Assembly: GCF_020564935.1 (NCBI RefSeq)
Contig: NZ_JAJCXB010000013.1
Coordinates: 1-64,000 of the forward strand
Length of the DNA stretch: 64,000 bases
Direction of reading: 5' to 3'
From: Streptomyces pinistramenti
GTDB lineage: Bacteria; Actinomycetota; Actinomycetes; Streptomycetales; Streptomycetaceae
The translations under genes were made by a program, and so were the position numbers. The notes under the pieces were generated by a model. It saw only the letters and a program-made list of their open reading frames with translations. It was not told the DNA's origin and did not search any database. Shown here piece after piece: positions 8,409-16,976 of the stretch (its first letter is position 1; every line of letters begins with the position of its first letter).

Positions 8409-9511
8409 ACGTCGCCTTCGTCCTGCTGACGTACAACCACGACGAGCCCGCCGGCATCGAGCGCAGCATCGCCTCACTCACCCGCGGCCTGCGCGGCCTC
8501 GGCCACCGCGCGCTGATCATCGCGGCCGGCCCCGGCACTGGCGACGACGGTCCGGACCTGCTGCGCCTTGCCACGATCGCCCTCCCGCGCCCGGCCCGGG
8601 AGGAGGACCTGATGGTGCAGCTCGCCGATCCCGGCCCCGCCGCCACGGAAGTCCGGCAGCTTCTGGCCGCCCACGACGTCGACCTGGTGTGCTGGGTGGA
8701 CGCGGTGTGGGGCCTGGGCTATCTCAGCCCCGCACCGCCCGCGGTACGCACCGCGCTGATGGTCCACGTCCCGCGCACCGACGCCCCCTTCCGCCAGAGC
8801 CTTCACCACCGGCCCGACACCGTGCTGACCGTGTCCGCGTTCATGCTCAAGGAACTGGCGGACGCGGGCGTGGACACCCGGTGCTGGCACGCCCTGCCCA
8901 ACGCTCTGCTGCACACGGCCGAGGCACCGTCCCCAGCCGCGCGCGAAGAACTCCGCCGCCGCGGGCCCGTGCGGATCGTGGCCCGCGCCGAACCCCACAA
9001 GGGCATCGCCGAACTTCTCGGCGCCTTCCCCGCCGGCCTGGAGCGGCCGGTGCAGATCGTGCTGGCGGCAGCCGGATTCGAGTACTGGCCCGGCATGCAG
9101 GACCAGGTCATGGACCAGTGCCGCGCCCTGGCCGACAACCTGCCCGGCGTCGAGATCCGCCCGGCGCTTCCCTGGCAGGAGGTGCCGCCGTTCCTCGCCC
9201 AGGCGGCTGCCACCGTCATCAGCTCGACGAGCCCCGAGACATTCGGGAACGTCGCCGCCGAAGCCCTCTTGGTCGGCACCCCGGTCGTCGGCTACGGCCT
9301 CGGACACCTGCCACAACTCACCGGCGCCGCCGGACGGATGACCGCGCTGGACGCGGGGCCCACCGCCTTGTGGCGCGCGCTGACCGAACTGCTGGAGGAC
9401 CACGACGGCTACCACGCCGCCGCCCGGCAAGCCCCGCACCAGGTCGCCGCCCACACCCCGGAGGCGGTCGCGGGCGCGTTCGTGCGCGCCACCACCGCCG
9501 GGACACGATGA
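8405..9511 (+). CDS. GT4-type glycosyltransferase
   Basis: A 368-residue GT-B glycosyltransferase. The N-domain has a Gly/Ile-rich acceptor side (MNVAFVLLTYNHDEPAGIE). The C-domain carries the nucleotide-sugar EX7E-type motif SPETFGNVAAEALLVGTPVV at about residues 277-296. The family transfers an activated sugar with retention of configuration; donor and acceptor are unknown. It starts with GTG at 8405 (4-bp overlap with the SUMF1-like gene) and runs by ATGA into the reverse-transcriptase-like gene, which ties that protein to the same transcript. Confidence 0.85.
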   Translation: MNVAFVLLTYNHDEPAGIERSIASLTRGLRGLGHRALIIAAGPGTGDDGPDLLRLATIALPRPAREEDLMVQLADPGPAATEVRQLLAAHDVDLVCWVDAVWGLGYLSPAPPAVRTALMVHVPRTDAPFRQSLHHRPDTVLTVSAFMLKELADAGVDTRCWHALPNALLHTAEAPSPAAREELRRRGPVRIVARAEPHKGIAELLGAFPAGLERPVQIVLAAAGFEYWPGMQDQVMDQCRALADNLPGVEIRPALPWQEVPPFLAQAAATVISSTSPETFGNVAAEALLVGTPVVGYGLGHLPQLTGAAGRMTALDAGPTALWRALTELLEDHDGYHAAARQAPHQVAAHTPEAVAGAFVRATTAGTR

Positions 9512-10311
9512 GCGGCGGCTTGGCCGCGCACTCCCTGATGCGGCAGGTGACAAGCGAGCGCGCACTCAAGCGCGCCGCCCGCCAGTGCATGGGCCGCACC
9601 GGCGCCCCCGGCGCCGACGGCATGTCCTGGCGGGCCTTCCGCCAGGACATGCCCGCCCGCCTCAACGCCCTCGCCGCCCGCCTGGCCGACGGATCGTGGC
9701 GCCCCTCACCGACCCGCCTCGTCGCCTTCCACGCCTGGGGCAAGGACTACCGGGTCGCCGTCCCCACCGTCGAAGACCGCATCGTGCACCGCGCCCTGCG
9801 CAACGCGGTCGAACCCGTCCTGGAACGGGACGCCTACCCACCATGGATGTTCGGCTGGCACCGGCGGGCCGGCCGCCCCCTCGCGATCAGCGCCGCCGCC
9901 CGTCACCTGGACTCCGGCCTGCCGTGGGTCGCCGACATCGACGTGGCCGCCGCCTCCCGGGGCGTCGGCCTGGAAGACGCCGTCTCCTCGGTGGCCCGCT
10001 TCGTCCACGACGGCACCCTCCTGGCCCTGCTGCGCCGCATCCTGGCCGCACTGCCGGACCCACTCGCCCCCGGCAGCGGCCTCAGCCCGATGCTCACCAA
10101 CCTCCGGATGGCCCCCGTCGACCATCAGCTCACCGGCCTCGCCGCCGTGCGGATGACCGACAACTACACCCTGTTTTGCCCCACACCGGCCGCCGCAGAC
10201 GACGCCTACCAGCACCTGACCCGCGCCCTGGCCGCCCACGGGATGAGCCCGGCACCGGGCAAGTCCAAGATCTGGCGGCCCAATCCCGAAGACCTCTACG
10301 CCGCCGGCTGA
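9508..10311 (+). CDS. Stand-alone reverse-transcriptase-like protein with altered catalytic box
   Basis: A 267-residue protein with clear group II-intron/retron-type RT motifs: GADGMSW (36-41), PTVEDRIVHRAL (86-97), motif A-like VADIDVA (Asp143, Asp145), and motif B GSGLSPMLTNL (189-199). The catalytic YADD position reads MTDN (216-219), so one aspartate of the pair is Asn and the Tyr/Ala are changed. No maturase X, endonuclease or RNase H domain follows. It is coupled by ATGA to a glycosyltransferase inside the preQ0 operon and no intron or msr/msd-like RNA is evident beside it. Activity is doubtful; it may be a template-binding or non-canonical polymerase. Confidence 0.8.
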   Translation: MSGGLAAHSLMRQVTSERALKRAARQCMGRTGAPGADGMSWRAFRQDMPARLNALAARLADGSWRPSPTRLVAFHAWGKDYRVAVPTVEDRIVHRALRNAVEPVLERDAYPPWMFGWHRRAGRPLAISAAARHLDSGLPWVADIDVAAASRGVGLEDAVSSVARFVHDGTLLALLRRILAALPDPLAPGSGLSPMLTNLRMAPVDHQLTGLAAVRMTDNYTLFCPTPAAADDAYQHLTRALAAHGMSPAPGKSKIWRPNPEDLYAAG

Positions 10312-10334
10312 CGAACAGACGAACAGGAGCACTC

Positions 10335-11717
10335 ATGCCCCACGGCAACGCGCTGCTGTACTGCGCGGTGAACGGCATCGCGAACAACACCAACGGCATC
10401 GGCCGCCAGACCAAGACGTTCCTGGCCACCCTCGCCCACCACCACCCGCGCCTCACCCAGGCAGCCGGCCCGTTCACCCCTTATCTCGCTGTCCCGGAAC
10501 CCGGACCCGCGACCTGGGGCTACAACCCGGCCGACCTCGCCCACGCCCGCCAGGTCGTCGAAGGGCTCGGCGGTCGTGTCATCGCCCTGCCCTACAACAC
10601 CCACCGGCCCATGTGGCGGCCCGCCGCCTGGCAGACCCTCTCCGAGCAGGCCGCGACCGCAGCCCGCGACCTTGCCCGCCCCCACAAGCGGGTCCTGGCC
10701 ATCGGCGTCGACACCCCCTTCGCCGGACTCGCCCACAGCGTCCAGCCCGGCGAGCGGATCGAGGTCCTCCTGGCCCTGTTCTCCACCGCGCAGATCACCG
10801 AACGCCCCCAACCGGACCCCGACCGCCTCGCCTGGGAACAGGACGCGCTGAGCGCCGCCTCCCGCAGCACCCACATCTGGGTGGCCGGCATCGGCACCTA
10901 CCTGACCCGCCACCTGCAGCAGGACTACGGCCTCGACCCCGGCCGGCTCCTGCCCTGGCCCTCCGGCCTGCACCTGGCCTCCGCCGACCTCACCGCGCCC
11001 ACCGCCTTCTATGCCGAGCAGACCGTACGCAGCTTCGGCATCCCCACCGACCGGCCGGTCATCGCCGCCGTCGGCCGCACCGACCACACCAAGGGCCTCG
11101 ACCTGCTCATCGACGCGGTCGCGCCCCTGCGCGACCACGTGCACCTCGCGATGATCGTGGTGCCCGCCGACGACGAACGCGCCGCACTCCTGCCGCGCTA
11201 CCAGGCCCGAGCCGCCGAACTTCAGCTCTCCGCCACGCTCATCGGCCGCTACAGCCGTACCTTGCCCCGCGCCCTGGCCGCGCTGCCCGCGACCCGCGTG
11301 ATGGCCGTACCCAGCCGCGGGGAGACCCTCGCCAACATCGTCTTCGAAACCGGCCTGTGGGCACAGCACCATGGCGCCATCGCCCTCGCCCCGGGCCGCG
11401 ACGGCTTCCCGGAACAGATCATCGACGGCCACAACGGACTCCTCTACGCGCCCGATACCCCCGGAGCCCTCACCCACGGGCTGCGCCGTGCCCTGGCCCT
11501 GCCCGACCAGCGACGCGGACAGATGCGGGAGAACGCCCACCGGCGGGTGCACGCCGAACGCGACGCCGCCACCCACCTCGCCACGCTGCTGACCAGCGCG
11601 TGGCGCCCGGCCGGCCAGGAGCTGGATAATCTCGTCGGCCATCCGCTACCGGATGCCCGTACGCTGCGGTCACAGGCCCCCACCAGCACGCCAGCACCCC
11701 GGGAGACCGCGCCATGA
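10335..11717 (+). CDS. Glycosyltransferase (GT-B, glycogen-synthase/GT4-like)
   Basis: A 460-residue protein. It opens with NGIANNTNGIGRQTK, the glycine-rich donor/acceptor loop typical of GT5/GT4 enzymes. The second Rossmann domain has VGRTDHTKGLDLLIDA and a SRGETLANIVFETGLWAQ motif corresponding to the EX7E region. The C-terminal ~50 residues are Pro/Arg-rich and probably flexible. ATG 10335 follows an AGGAG (10325-10329). It follows the RT-like gene by 23 bp and overlaps the exonuclease gene by ATGA. The sugar and acceptor are unknown. Confidence 0.8.
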   Translation: MPHGNALLYCAVNGIANNTNGIGRQTKTFLATLAHHHPRLTQAAGPFTPYLAVPEPGPATWGYNPADLAHARQVVEGLGGRVIALPYNTHRPMWRPAAWQTLSEQAATAARDLARPHKRVLAIGVDTPFAGLAHSVQPGERIEVLLALFSTAQITERPQPDPDRLAWEQDALSAASRSTHIWVAGIGTYLTRHLQQDYGLDPGRLLPWPSGLHLASADLTAPTAFYAEQTVRSFGIPTDRPVIAAVGRTDHTKGLDLLIDAVAPLRDHVHLAMIVVPADDERAALLPRYQARAAELQLSATLIGRYSRTLPRALAALPATRVMAVPSRGETLANIVFETGLWAQHHGAIALAPGRDGFPEQIIDGHNGLLYAPDTPGALTHGLRRALALPDQRRGQMRENAHRRVHAERDAATHLATLLTSAWRPAGQELDNLVGHPLPDARTLRSQAPTSTPAPRETAP

Positions 11718-12541
11718 CCGTGCCCCTGCTGCTCGTCGACGGCCACCACCTGCTCCACCGGGCCTGGTTCGGGTTCGCCGCCCGCATCCACAACCGCGAC
11801 AAGACCATCGACCGCACCGGCGTGTTCGGATTCGCCGCCCTCCTGCGCAAGGCGCAGACGCAGCACGCGGTCGGCTTCGAGATCTTCGCCGTCTTCGACT
11901 CCGAAGACGGCGCCCTGCCACGCGCCGCCACCGACAGTCAGTACAAGGCCGACCGGCCCGCGCCCGAGCCCGGCCTCATCGAATCGCTCGCCCTGGTCAA
12001 GACCGCGCTCGACCACAGCGGTGTCCGCTGGATCGAGCAGGACGGGTGCGAGGCCGACGACGTCATCGCCACCCTCACCCAGGCTGCCCGCGCCGTCGGC
12101 CGGGCGGTCGACGTCATGAGCGGCGACAAGGACTTCATCCAGCTCCTGGACGACCCGGCCGTGCGGCTGCTGAACACCGGAGTGAAGGACGAACGCCGCT
12201 ACACCACCGCCGCGCACATCCCGCCCCGCTACGGCGTCACCCCCCGGCAGTGGCCGGACTACCGGGCCCTGACCGGCGACCCGGCCGACAACATCGCGGG
12301 CGTGCGGGGCATCGGTCCCAAGACCGCCGCCCGGCTCCTCACCGGCCACCGCAGCCTGGAGTCCGTCCCCGCCGCGGAACTGCGCCCGGCCTGGGCCCAG
12401 CAGTGGGGGCGCGCGCGGCAGTGGCGCGAGATGATCAGACTCGACCGCAAGATCGACCTGCCCGACGGGCTCCTGACCGCCACTGCGACCGACCCGCTCC
12501 CCGCGGCCCCGGCCGTTCTCGAAACGCTGGACCTGTGGTGA
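11714..12541 (+). CDS. 5'-3' exonuclease (PolA N-terminal-like, FEN family)
   Basis: A 275-residue stand-alone version of the 5'-3' exonuclease domain of DNA polymerase I. The metal-binding acidic motifs are present: LLVDGHHLLHRAWF at the N-terminus, EADDVIATL, SGDKDFIQLL, and the H3TH segment LTGDPADNIAGVRGIGPKTA. The family cleaves 5' ends and flaps of DNA, using Mg2+. An intact nuclease in a metabolite-like operon is unusual and hints at a nucleic-acid substrate. It overlaps the upstream gene by ATGA and the HAD gene by GTGA. Confidence 0.9.
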   Translation: MTVPLLLVDGHHLLHRAWFGFAARIHNRDKTIDRTGVFGFAALLRKAQTQHAVGFEIFAVFDSEDGALPRAATDSQYKADRPAPEPGLIESLALVKTALDHSGVRWIEQDGCEADDVIATLTQAARAVGRAVDVMSGDKDFIQLLDDPAVRLLNTGVKDERRYTTAAHIPPRYGVTPRQWPDYRALTGDPADNIAGVRGIGPKTAARLLTGHRSLESVPAAELRPAWAQQWGRARQWREMIRLDRKIDLPDGLLTATATDPLPAAPAVLETLDLW

Positions 12542-13314
12542 GCGGCCCGTTGATCGCCGTCTGGGACTTCGATGGCACCCTCGGCCACCGCCGCCACGGC
12601 ATCTGGGCCGAGTGCCTCCTGGAGATCCTCGATGTCCAGCAGCCCGACCACACCTGGACCTTCCCTCAGATCTTCGATGCCCTCGCCCGCGGGTTCCCGT
12701 GGCACGAACCCTGCCTGCCCCACCCCCACCTCAACGCGCCGGACGCGTGGTGGGACCACGTCACGCAGGTGGTCGCCACCGCGCTCACCGGCCTCGGCAT
12801 GGACAACGAGGAGGCGGCCACAGCCGCGCACGCCACACGTCGGACCTACACCGACCGCACCGCCTGGAGCCTCTACCCCCAGGCTCTCGATGTCCTCGAC
12901 ACCCTCACCCAGGCCGGATGGCAGCACGTCCTGCTGACCAACCACGTCCCCGAACTCCCCGACATCCTCGACAGTTTGAGCCTCACCTCCCGTCTGCGCG
13001 CGGTCGTCAACTCGGCCGCGAGCGGGCACGAAAAGCCCCACCCCGAAGCCTTCCGCCTCGCCCGCGCCGCCGCCCCGCCCGGCGCACGCCTCGTGATGAT
13101 CGGTGACAACCCCGACGCGGACATCAAGGGAGCCACCCGCGCCGGCATCGACGCCATCTGGGTCCGGCGCGACGAACACACCGACGTCCCCGACCTCGCG
13201 TCCGCCGGACGCCTCCTCCTCCAACCGGACCCGCTGCCGCGGCAGGCCCGCCAAGATATCCGGGAAGTGCCGCCCTTGCCCACAACTTGCCCTGCGGCCA
13301 ACGTGATCCGGTAG
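12538..13314 (+). CDS. HAD-superfamily hydrolase
   Basis: A 258-residue HAD phosphatase-like protein. It has motif I VWDFDGTLGH (nucleophile Asp), motif II LLTNH, a Lys in GHEKPHPEAF, and motif IV VMIGDNPDADIKGA. The arrangement matches phosphoglycolate-phosphatase-like or 5'-nucleotidase-like members, so removal of a phosphate from a sugar or nucleotide intermediate is plausible. It starts with GTG in a GTGA overlap with the exonuclease gene. A 64-bp gap follows before the aminotransferase. Confidence 0.85.
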   Translation: MSGPLIAVWDFDGTLGHRRHGIWAECLLEILDVQQPDHTWTFPQIFDALARGFPWHEPCLPHPHLNAPDAWWDHVTQVVATALTGLGMDNEEAATAAHATRRTYTDRTAWSLYPQALDVLDTLTQAGWQHVLLTNHVPELPDILDSLSLTSRLRAVVNSAASGHEKPHPEAFRLARAAAPPGARLVMIGDNPDADIKGATRAGIDAIWVRRDEHTDVPDLASAGRLLLQPDPLPRQARQDIREVPPLPTTCPAANVIR

Positions 13315-13378
13315 CCTCACTCCCGTCCGCAACGCGGAAGCCCGGAAGCGCCCCGGCCTGGCGCACCGGAGCACTCGT

Positions 13379-14677
13379 ATGCCCAGCACCGCCCAAGCCG
13401 ACTGCCTGACCGCCTTCGGCGCCCTCCGCGACGGCGCTCCCGCGAGCGCCTTCGAGATCGGGGAAGGCTGCAACCGCTTCCCGCCCTCCCCGGTCCTCGG
13501 CCGCTACCTCGCCGACTTGATGTACCGCCTCGTCCAGCGCGGCGCGTTCTCCAGCTACGCGGACCCTTTCCATGGAGGCACCCGGGCCGCGGTCGCTGAA
13601 CTCCTCGGCGCACACCTGCGCATCGGCCTGGAGCCGGCCGACGTCTTCTTCCCCCGCGGCGGCACCGAAGCCATCAACCTGGCCATCGCCCACCTCGCGG
13701 CCACCGGCCACGGGCTGACCCTGCCCCTGCCGAACTACTACGCCTTCGACCAGTCCGCCGTCCGCTGGGGCGCCCCCATCACCGGCTACTACCGGCACGA
13801 CGGCACCCTCCACTCCACCGGCGCCACAGCGGAGCGCTCCTGCCTGGTCGAGGTCATGCCCAACGGCATCACCGGCGTCCGCCACAACCTGCCCGCCGGG
13901 CCCGCCCCCGACTTCACCTTGCTGGACGTCCCCTTCCAGATCAGCGCCACCGGACAACCCCCGGGCGTGAAGCTGCGAGAGCGTCTGTCCCGCCTGGACC
14001 TGCGGGAGAGCGCGCTCATCATCACCGCGTCGAAGGACCTCTCCATCCCCGGCCTGCGCGCAGCCGCCGTCATCTCCAAGAACACCGACCTCATTGCCCA
14101 CCTCGGCCGCGACAACTTCGAACGCATCGCCACCAACAGCAGCCCCGTCGCTGAGATCGTCATGACGTTGTACGCGTCCCTTCTCCCCGTTCTGGAATCC
14201 CCCCAGGACGAGGCCATCCAGCTGGCCGTCTGTCGGGCGCAGGACACCGCGAAGCGGGCCGGCCTGCCGGACCTGCCGGGCCTCCTGGACTACCAGCGGC
14301 TGCGCCGGCATCTAGCGGCGATGTCCAGCCGGTTCCGCCGCAACATGGACCGGCTCGACCGCGCGGACTCACCGGTGAAAATCGTCCATCAGAGCCCAAC
14401 CGCCGGGGATCCGACAGCCGGGTACTCGGCGTTCGCTGAACTCCAGGAGAAACAAGGCGACTTCCTGCGCTGGGTGCGACACAGCGGCCGGCAAGGGCTC
14501 CGGCTCAATCCCGCCGTCGTCCACGGCGGCACCACCGCAGCCTGGCAGGCCCTCTATCCGGGGCGGCAATTCCTGCGGATGAACCTCTCCGAACCGCCCG
14601 CCGAACTCGACCACGGCCTGAGCCTCATCCAGCAACAGCTGCTCTCCACCCCGCAACACGCCACCGCCAACTCCTGA
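13379..14677 (+). CDS. PLP-dependent aminotransferase (fold type I)
   Basis: A 432-residue class I/II-type aminotransferase. PRGGTEAINLAIAHL resembles the PLP phosphate-binding helix start, LLDVPFQ supplies the ring-nitrogen Asp, and TASKDLSIPGLR contains the Schiff-base Lys. The pathway role (amino sugar or amino acid side chain) is unknown. It is preceded by a 64-bp gap that may hold a secondary promoter. Divergence from well-known subfamilies makes the substrate unpredictable. Confidence 0.78.
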   Translation: MPSTAQADCLTAFGALRDGAPASAFEIGEGCNRFPPSPVLGRYLADLMYRLVQRGAFSSYADPFHGGTRAAVAELLGAHLRIGLEPADVFFPRGGTEAINLAIAHLAATGHGLTLPLPNYYAFDQSAVRWGAPITGYYRHDGTLHSTGATAERSCLVEVMPNGITGVRHNLPAGPAPDFTLLDVPFQISATGQPPGVKLRERLSRLDLRESALIITASKDLSIPGLRAAAVISKNTDLIAHLGRDNFERIATNSSPVAEIVMTLYASLLPVLESPQDEAIQLAVCRAQDTAKRAGLPDLPGLLDYQRLRRHLAAMSSRFRRNMDRLDRADSPVKIVHQSPTAGDPTAGYSAFAELQEKQGDFLRWVRHSGRQGLRLNPAVVHGGTTAAWQALYPGRQFLRMNLSEPPAELDHGLSLIQQQLLSTPQHATANS

Positions 14678-14753
14678 CACCCCTTCGTGGACCACCACCG
14701 GACGCTCTGACGCCACACCACGACAACCAGCCCCGAGCTCGACGGAGAGACGC

Positions 14754-14870
14754 TTGATCATCTGCCTCAACGGGCCTTTCATCGGCGGCAAGAGCACCAC
14801 ACCCCTCGGACACCTCCATCGCCTCCTGGACCGCCACGCGAGGTCTCCCTCGACGAGAAGGGCACCAGCC
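14754..14870 (+). pseudogene. Possible truncated P-loop kinase remnant
   Basis: A TTG start preceded by GGAGAG opens a frame reading IICLNGPFIGGKSTT, which looks like the Walker A start of a small AAA/zeta-type kinase. After about 16 residues the similarity stops and the frame continues as low-complexity Arg/Pro-rich sequence into the EEP gene. I read it as the 5' stub of a deleted kinase gene; a chance P-loop-like leader is possible. Confidence 0.35.
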
Positions 14871-14871
14871 G

Positions 14872-15705
14872 ATGACCTCCCCCGCCGAGCAGCTGTCCCT
14901 GCTCGCCCCCGCCGCGCCCGCACGCCAGCCGGCCGACGACTCCGTGCGGCTGCTGCTGTTCAACGCCCAGCACGCCTCCCCCGAACGCTCCCGCCGCCAG
15001 GCCGCCTGGCTCGCCGACCAGGACGACGCCGACATCGTCGTCCTCACCGAGGTCTCCCCCACCCACGGCAGCCACGCCCTCGTCACCGCACTCACCGACC
15101 GCGGGTACGCCACCGTGATCGCCCCGCAGCCCCACACCCCCGACTACCGCACCGTCATCGCCTGCCGCACCCGCAACGCGGAATCCGTCGAAACCCCGGT
15201 GGCGCACCTGCCCCACCGCGCCCCGGCAGCCCGCGTCACCATCGGCGACCACACCGTCGGACTCCTCGGCCTGTATGTGCCCTCACGCGGCCCCAAAGAG
15301 CGCCGCAACCAGGCCAAGCGGGCGTTCCAGGAAGCCGTCACAGAGGCGCTGCCAAAGCTGCCCGCGCTCTTCCCCGGGATGCCGGTGATCGTCGCCGGCG
15401 ACCTGAACGTCATCGAACGCGGCCACCAGCCCCCACACCGGGTGTTCGGCGAGTGGGAGTACACGTTCTACGACAACTTCAAGGACGCCGGCCTGGCCGA
15501 CGCCTTCCGGCACCTCCACCCAGGCCAAGCCGCGCACTCCTGGTACGGGTGCAGCGGAAACGGCTTCCGCTTCGACCACACCTTCATCTCCACCGCCCAC
15601 ACCGGCTCTCTCCTCACCTGCAGCTACCGCCACGAAGCCCGCGAGGCCGGCCTGACCGACCACGCCGTCATGACGCTGCACATGGACCTCACCCACCCGT
15701 CCTGA
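14872..15705 (+). CDS. Endonuclease/exonuclease/phosphatase (EEP) family protein
   Basis: A 277-residue EEP-fold protein (DNase I/exonuclease III/inositol phosphatase superfamily). It has NAQHASPE, LTEVSPTHGS (metal Glu), VAGDLNVIERGH (catalytic Asp/Asn), FRFDHTFIS and LTDHAVM (catalytic His). All core residues look intact. Substrates range from DNA/RNA to phosphoesters and cannot be told here. The first ~20 residues are Ala/Pro-rich linker. It is the last gene of the preQ0-RT operon, and a decayed relative follows immediately downstream. Confidence 0.85.
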   Translation: MTSPAEQLSLLAPAAPARQPADDSVRLLLFNAQHASPERSRRQAAWLADQDDADIVVLTEVSPTHGSHALVTALTDRGYATVIAPQPHTPDYRTVIACRTRNAESVETPVAHLPHRAPAARVTIGDHTVGLLGLYVPSRGPKERRNQAKRAFQEAVTEALPKLPALFPGMPVIVAGDLNVIERGHQPPHRVFGEWEYTFYDNFKDAGLADAFRHLHPGQAAHSWYGCSGNGFRFDHTFISTAHTGSLLTCSYRHEAREAGLTDHAVMTLHMDLTHPS

Positions 15706-15913
15706 ACACCCCCCACACACGTGCGGACAACACGTCACGCAAAACCGCGAACACCAGCGATTCGGTCACTGGTGCCCGGAGGGCGGCCCTCGCCCGCCAT
15801 GGTTCGGTCCAGCCGCTCGCCTGAAAGCTCCATGCCACGTCCGAATTACACGCAGAAGCGAGTTCCTCGTTGAACGCCGTTCCTACTGCCTCACCTCTGC
15901 GACCACACACGCG

Positions 15914-16907
15914 GTGCCGCGGCACATCACACACCAGAGAGGCACCCTTGACCGCATAGCCAACCTCAACGCGTACAAGCTCAAGCCGGCCGCCCGGGGA
16001 TCCGCGGCGTGGAACGCCAGGGCCACCGCCGTGCGGGAGATCGCGCCGGACATCCTCGGCGTTCAGGAGATCGTGGTCGACGAGCGGACCACGGCCCGAG
16101 AGGACTGGGAGTCCGAAGCTGCCGCTCTCGTCCACGACTTCGCCGCCGCATGCGGCCTGAGCACGGCGGTGACGGCGACCGCGACCTATCCGCACAACAC
16201 CGCAATGGCGAACAACACCCACCGGCCCTGGTGGACAGCGTTGATGTGGAACCCCGACACCGTCGCAGTCGTCGACGGCAGCTACCGCCCTTACGGAGCA
16301 CCCGACTTCTGGCACGGCTTGACCACGGTCAGCTTCGATATCGGCGCCCGTACGCCGGTTCTCGGCTACAGCTACCACGGTGGCCCGTTCCACCCCAGAT
16401 GGCGCTACGACGAATGCCTGCGCATCAAGGGGATGCTGCGTCGCACGGGCGGGGTGGCGCCGGCCGTCGTCCTCATGGACGGCGACTTCGTCTCCGCCAC
16501 CGAGGTTGTCGGGGGCAGACGGGCGCATGCGCTCTTACGACGCCGCGCCGTACGTGGGCCAGGACCATGATGATCTCGAATAGCAGGTCCTGTCTGAGCA
16601 CATCGCGGACGGCTCCAACCTGGCCGACCGCAGTCCGAGTCGCGCCCTGCTACGGCGCGGATTCATGGTCGATGCCGCGGCGCACCTCAACGCCCCCTAT
16701 GAGCCGACGGTGGGGCACTGGCCGGACGGCCAGGGCGATCCCGACCCGTGGGGGCCGCGCCGTATCGACCACGTCTTCGTGAGCCGCCCGGTTGCCCCCG
16801 CACTCGTCACCTACCGCACGCACAAGAGCGCGGCCTCACGGAAGGGGGCCGGTCGCTTGCCGGTGTATGTCGACATCGCCCCCACCAAGGTGCTGGTGAA
16901 GGCGTAG
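15914..16907 (+). pseudogene. Decayed EEP-family hydrolase
   Basis: The first part reads NLNAYKLKPAARGSAAWNAR, ILGVQEIVVDE and MDGDFVSATE, an EEP protein of a different subgroup from the upstream neighbour. Around 16515 the homology moves to another frame (MRSYDAAPYVGQDHDD), which meets a TAG at 16581-16583. The same frame then resumes after 16584 (HLNAPYEPTVGHW) and ends with RRIDHVFVS, the catalytic His region, and a stop at 16907. One frameshift plus one nonsense codon make it a pseudogene. The true 5' end is unclear. Confidence 0.75.
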
Positions 16908-16976
16908 CCGGATCGCATACTGCGCGCCCCCGGGCTATCCGAGCAGCCCGCACACTGAGCCCAGAAACGGATTCCC

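Noticed and set aside
7719..10311. A diversity-generating retroelement (RT plus FGE/C-type-lectin-fold target)
   Set aside because: Motif B of the RT is GSGLSPML, not the DGR-type IGxxxSQ, and I see no near-copy of the SUMF1 3' end that could be a template repeat within the operon.
9508..10311. A retron or group II intron
   Set aside because: No maturase or endonuclease domain, no intron RNA domain V-like hairpin seen, and coding junctions on both sides are tight (4-bp overlap and 23-bp gap), leaving no room for an msr/msd or intron.
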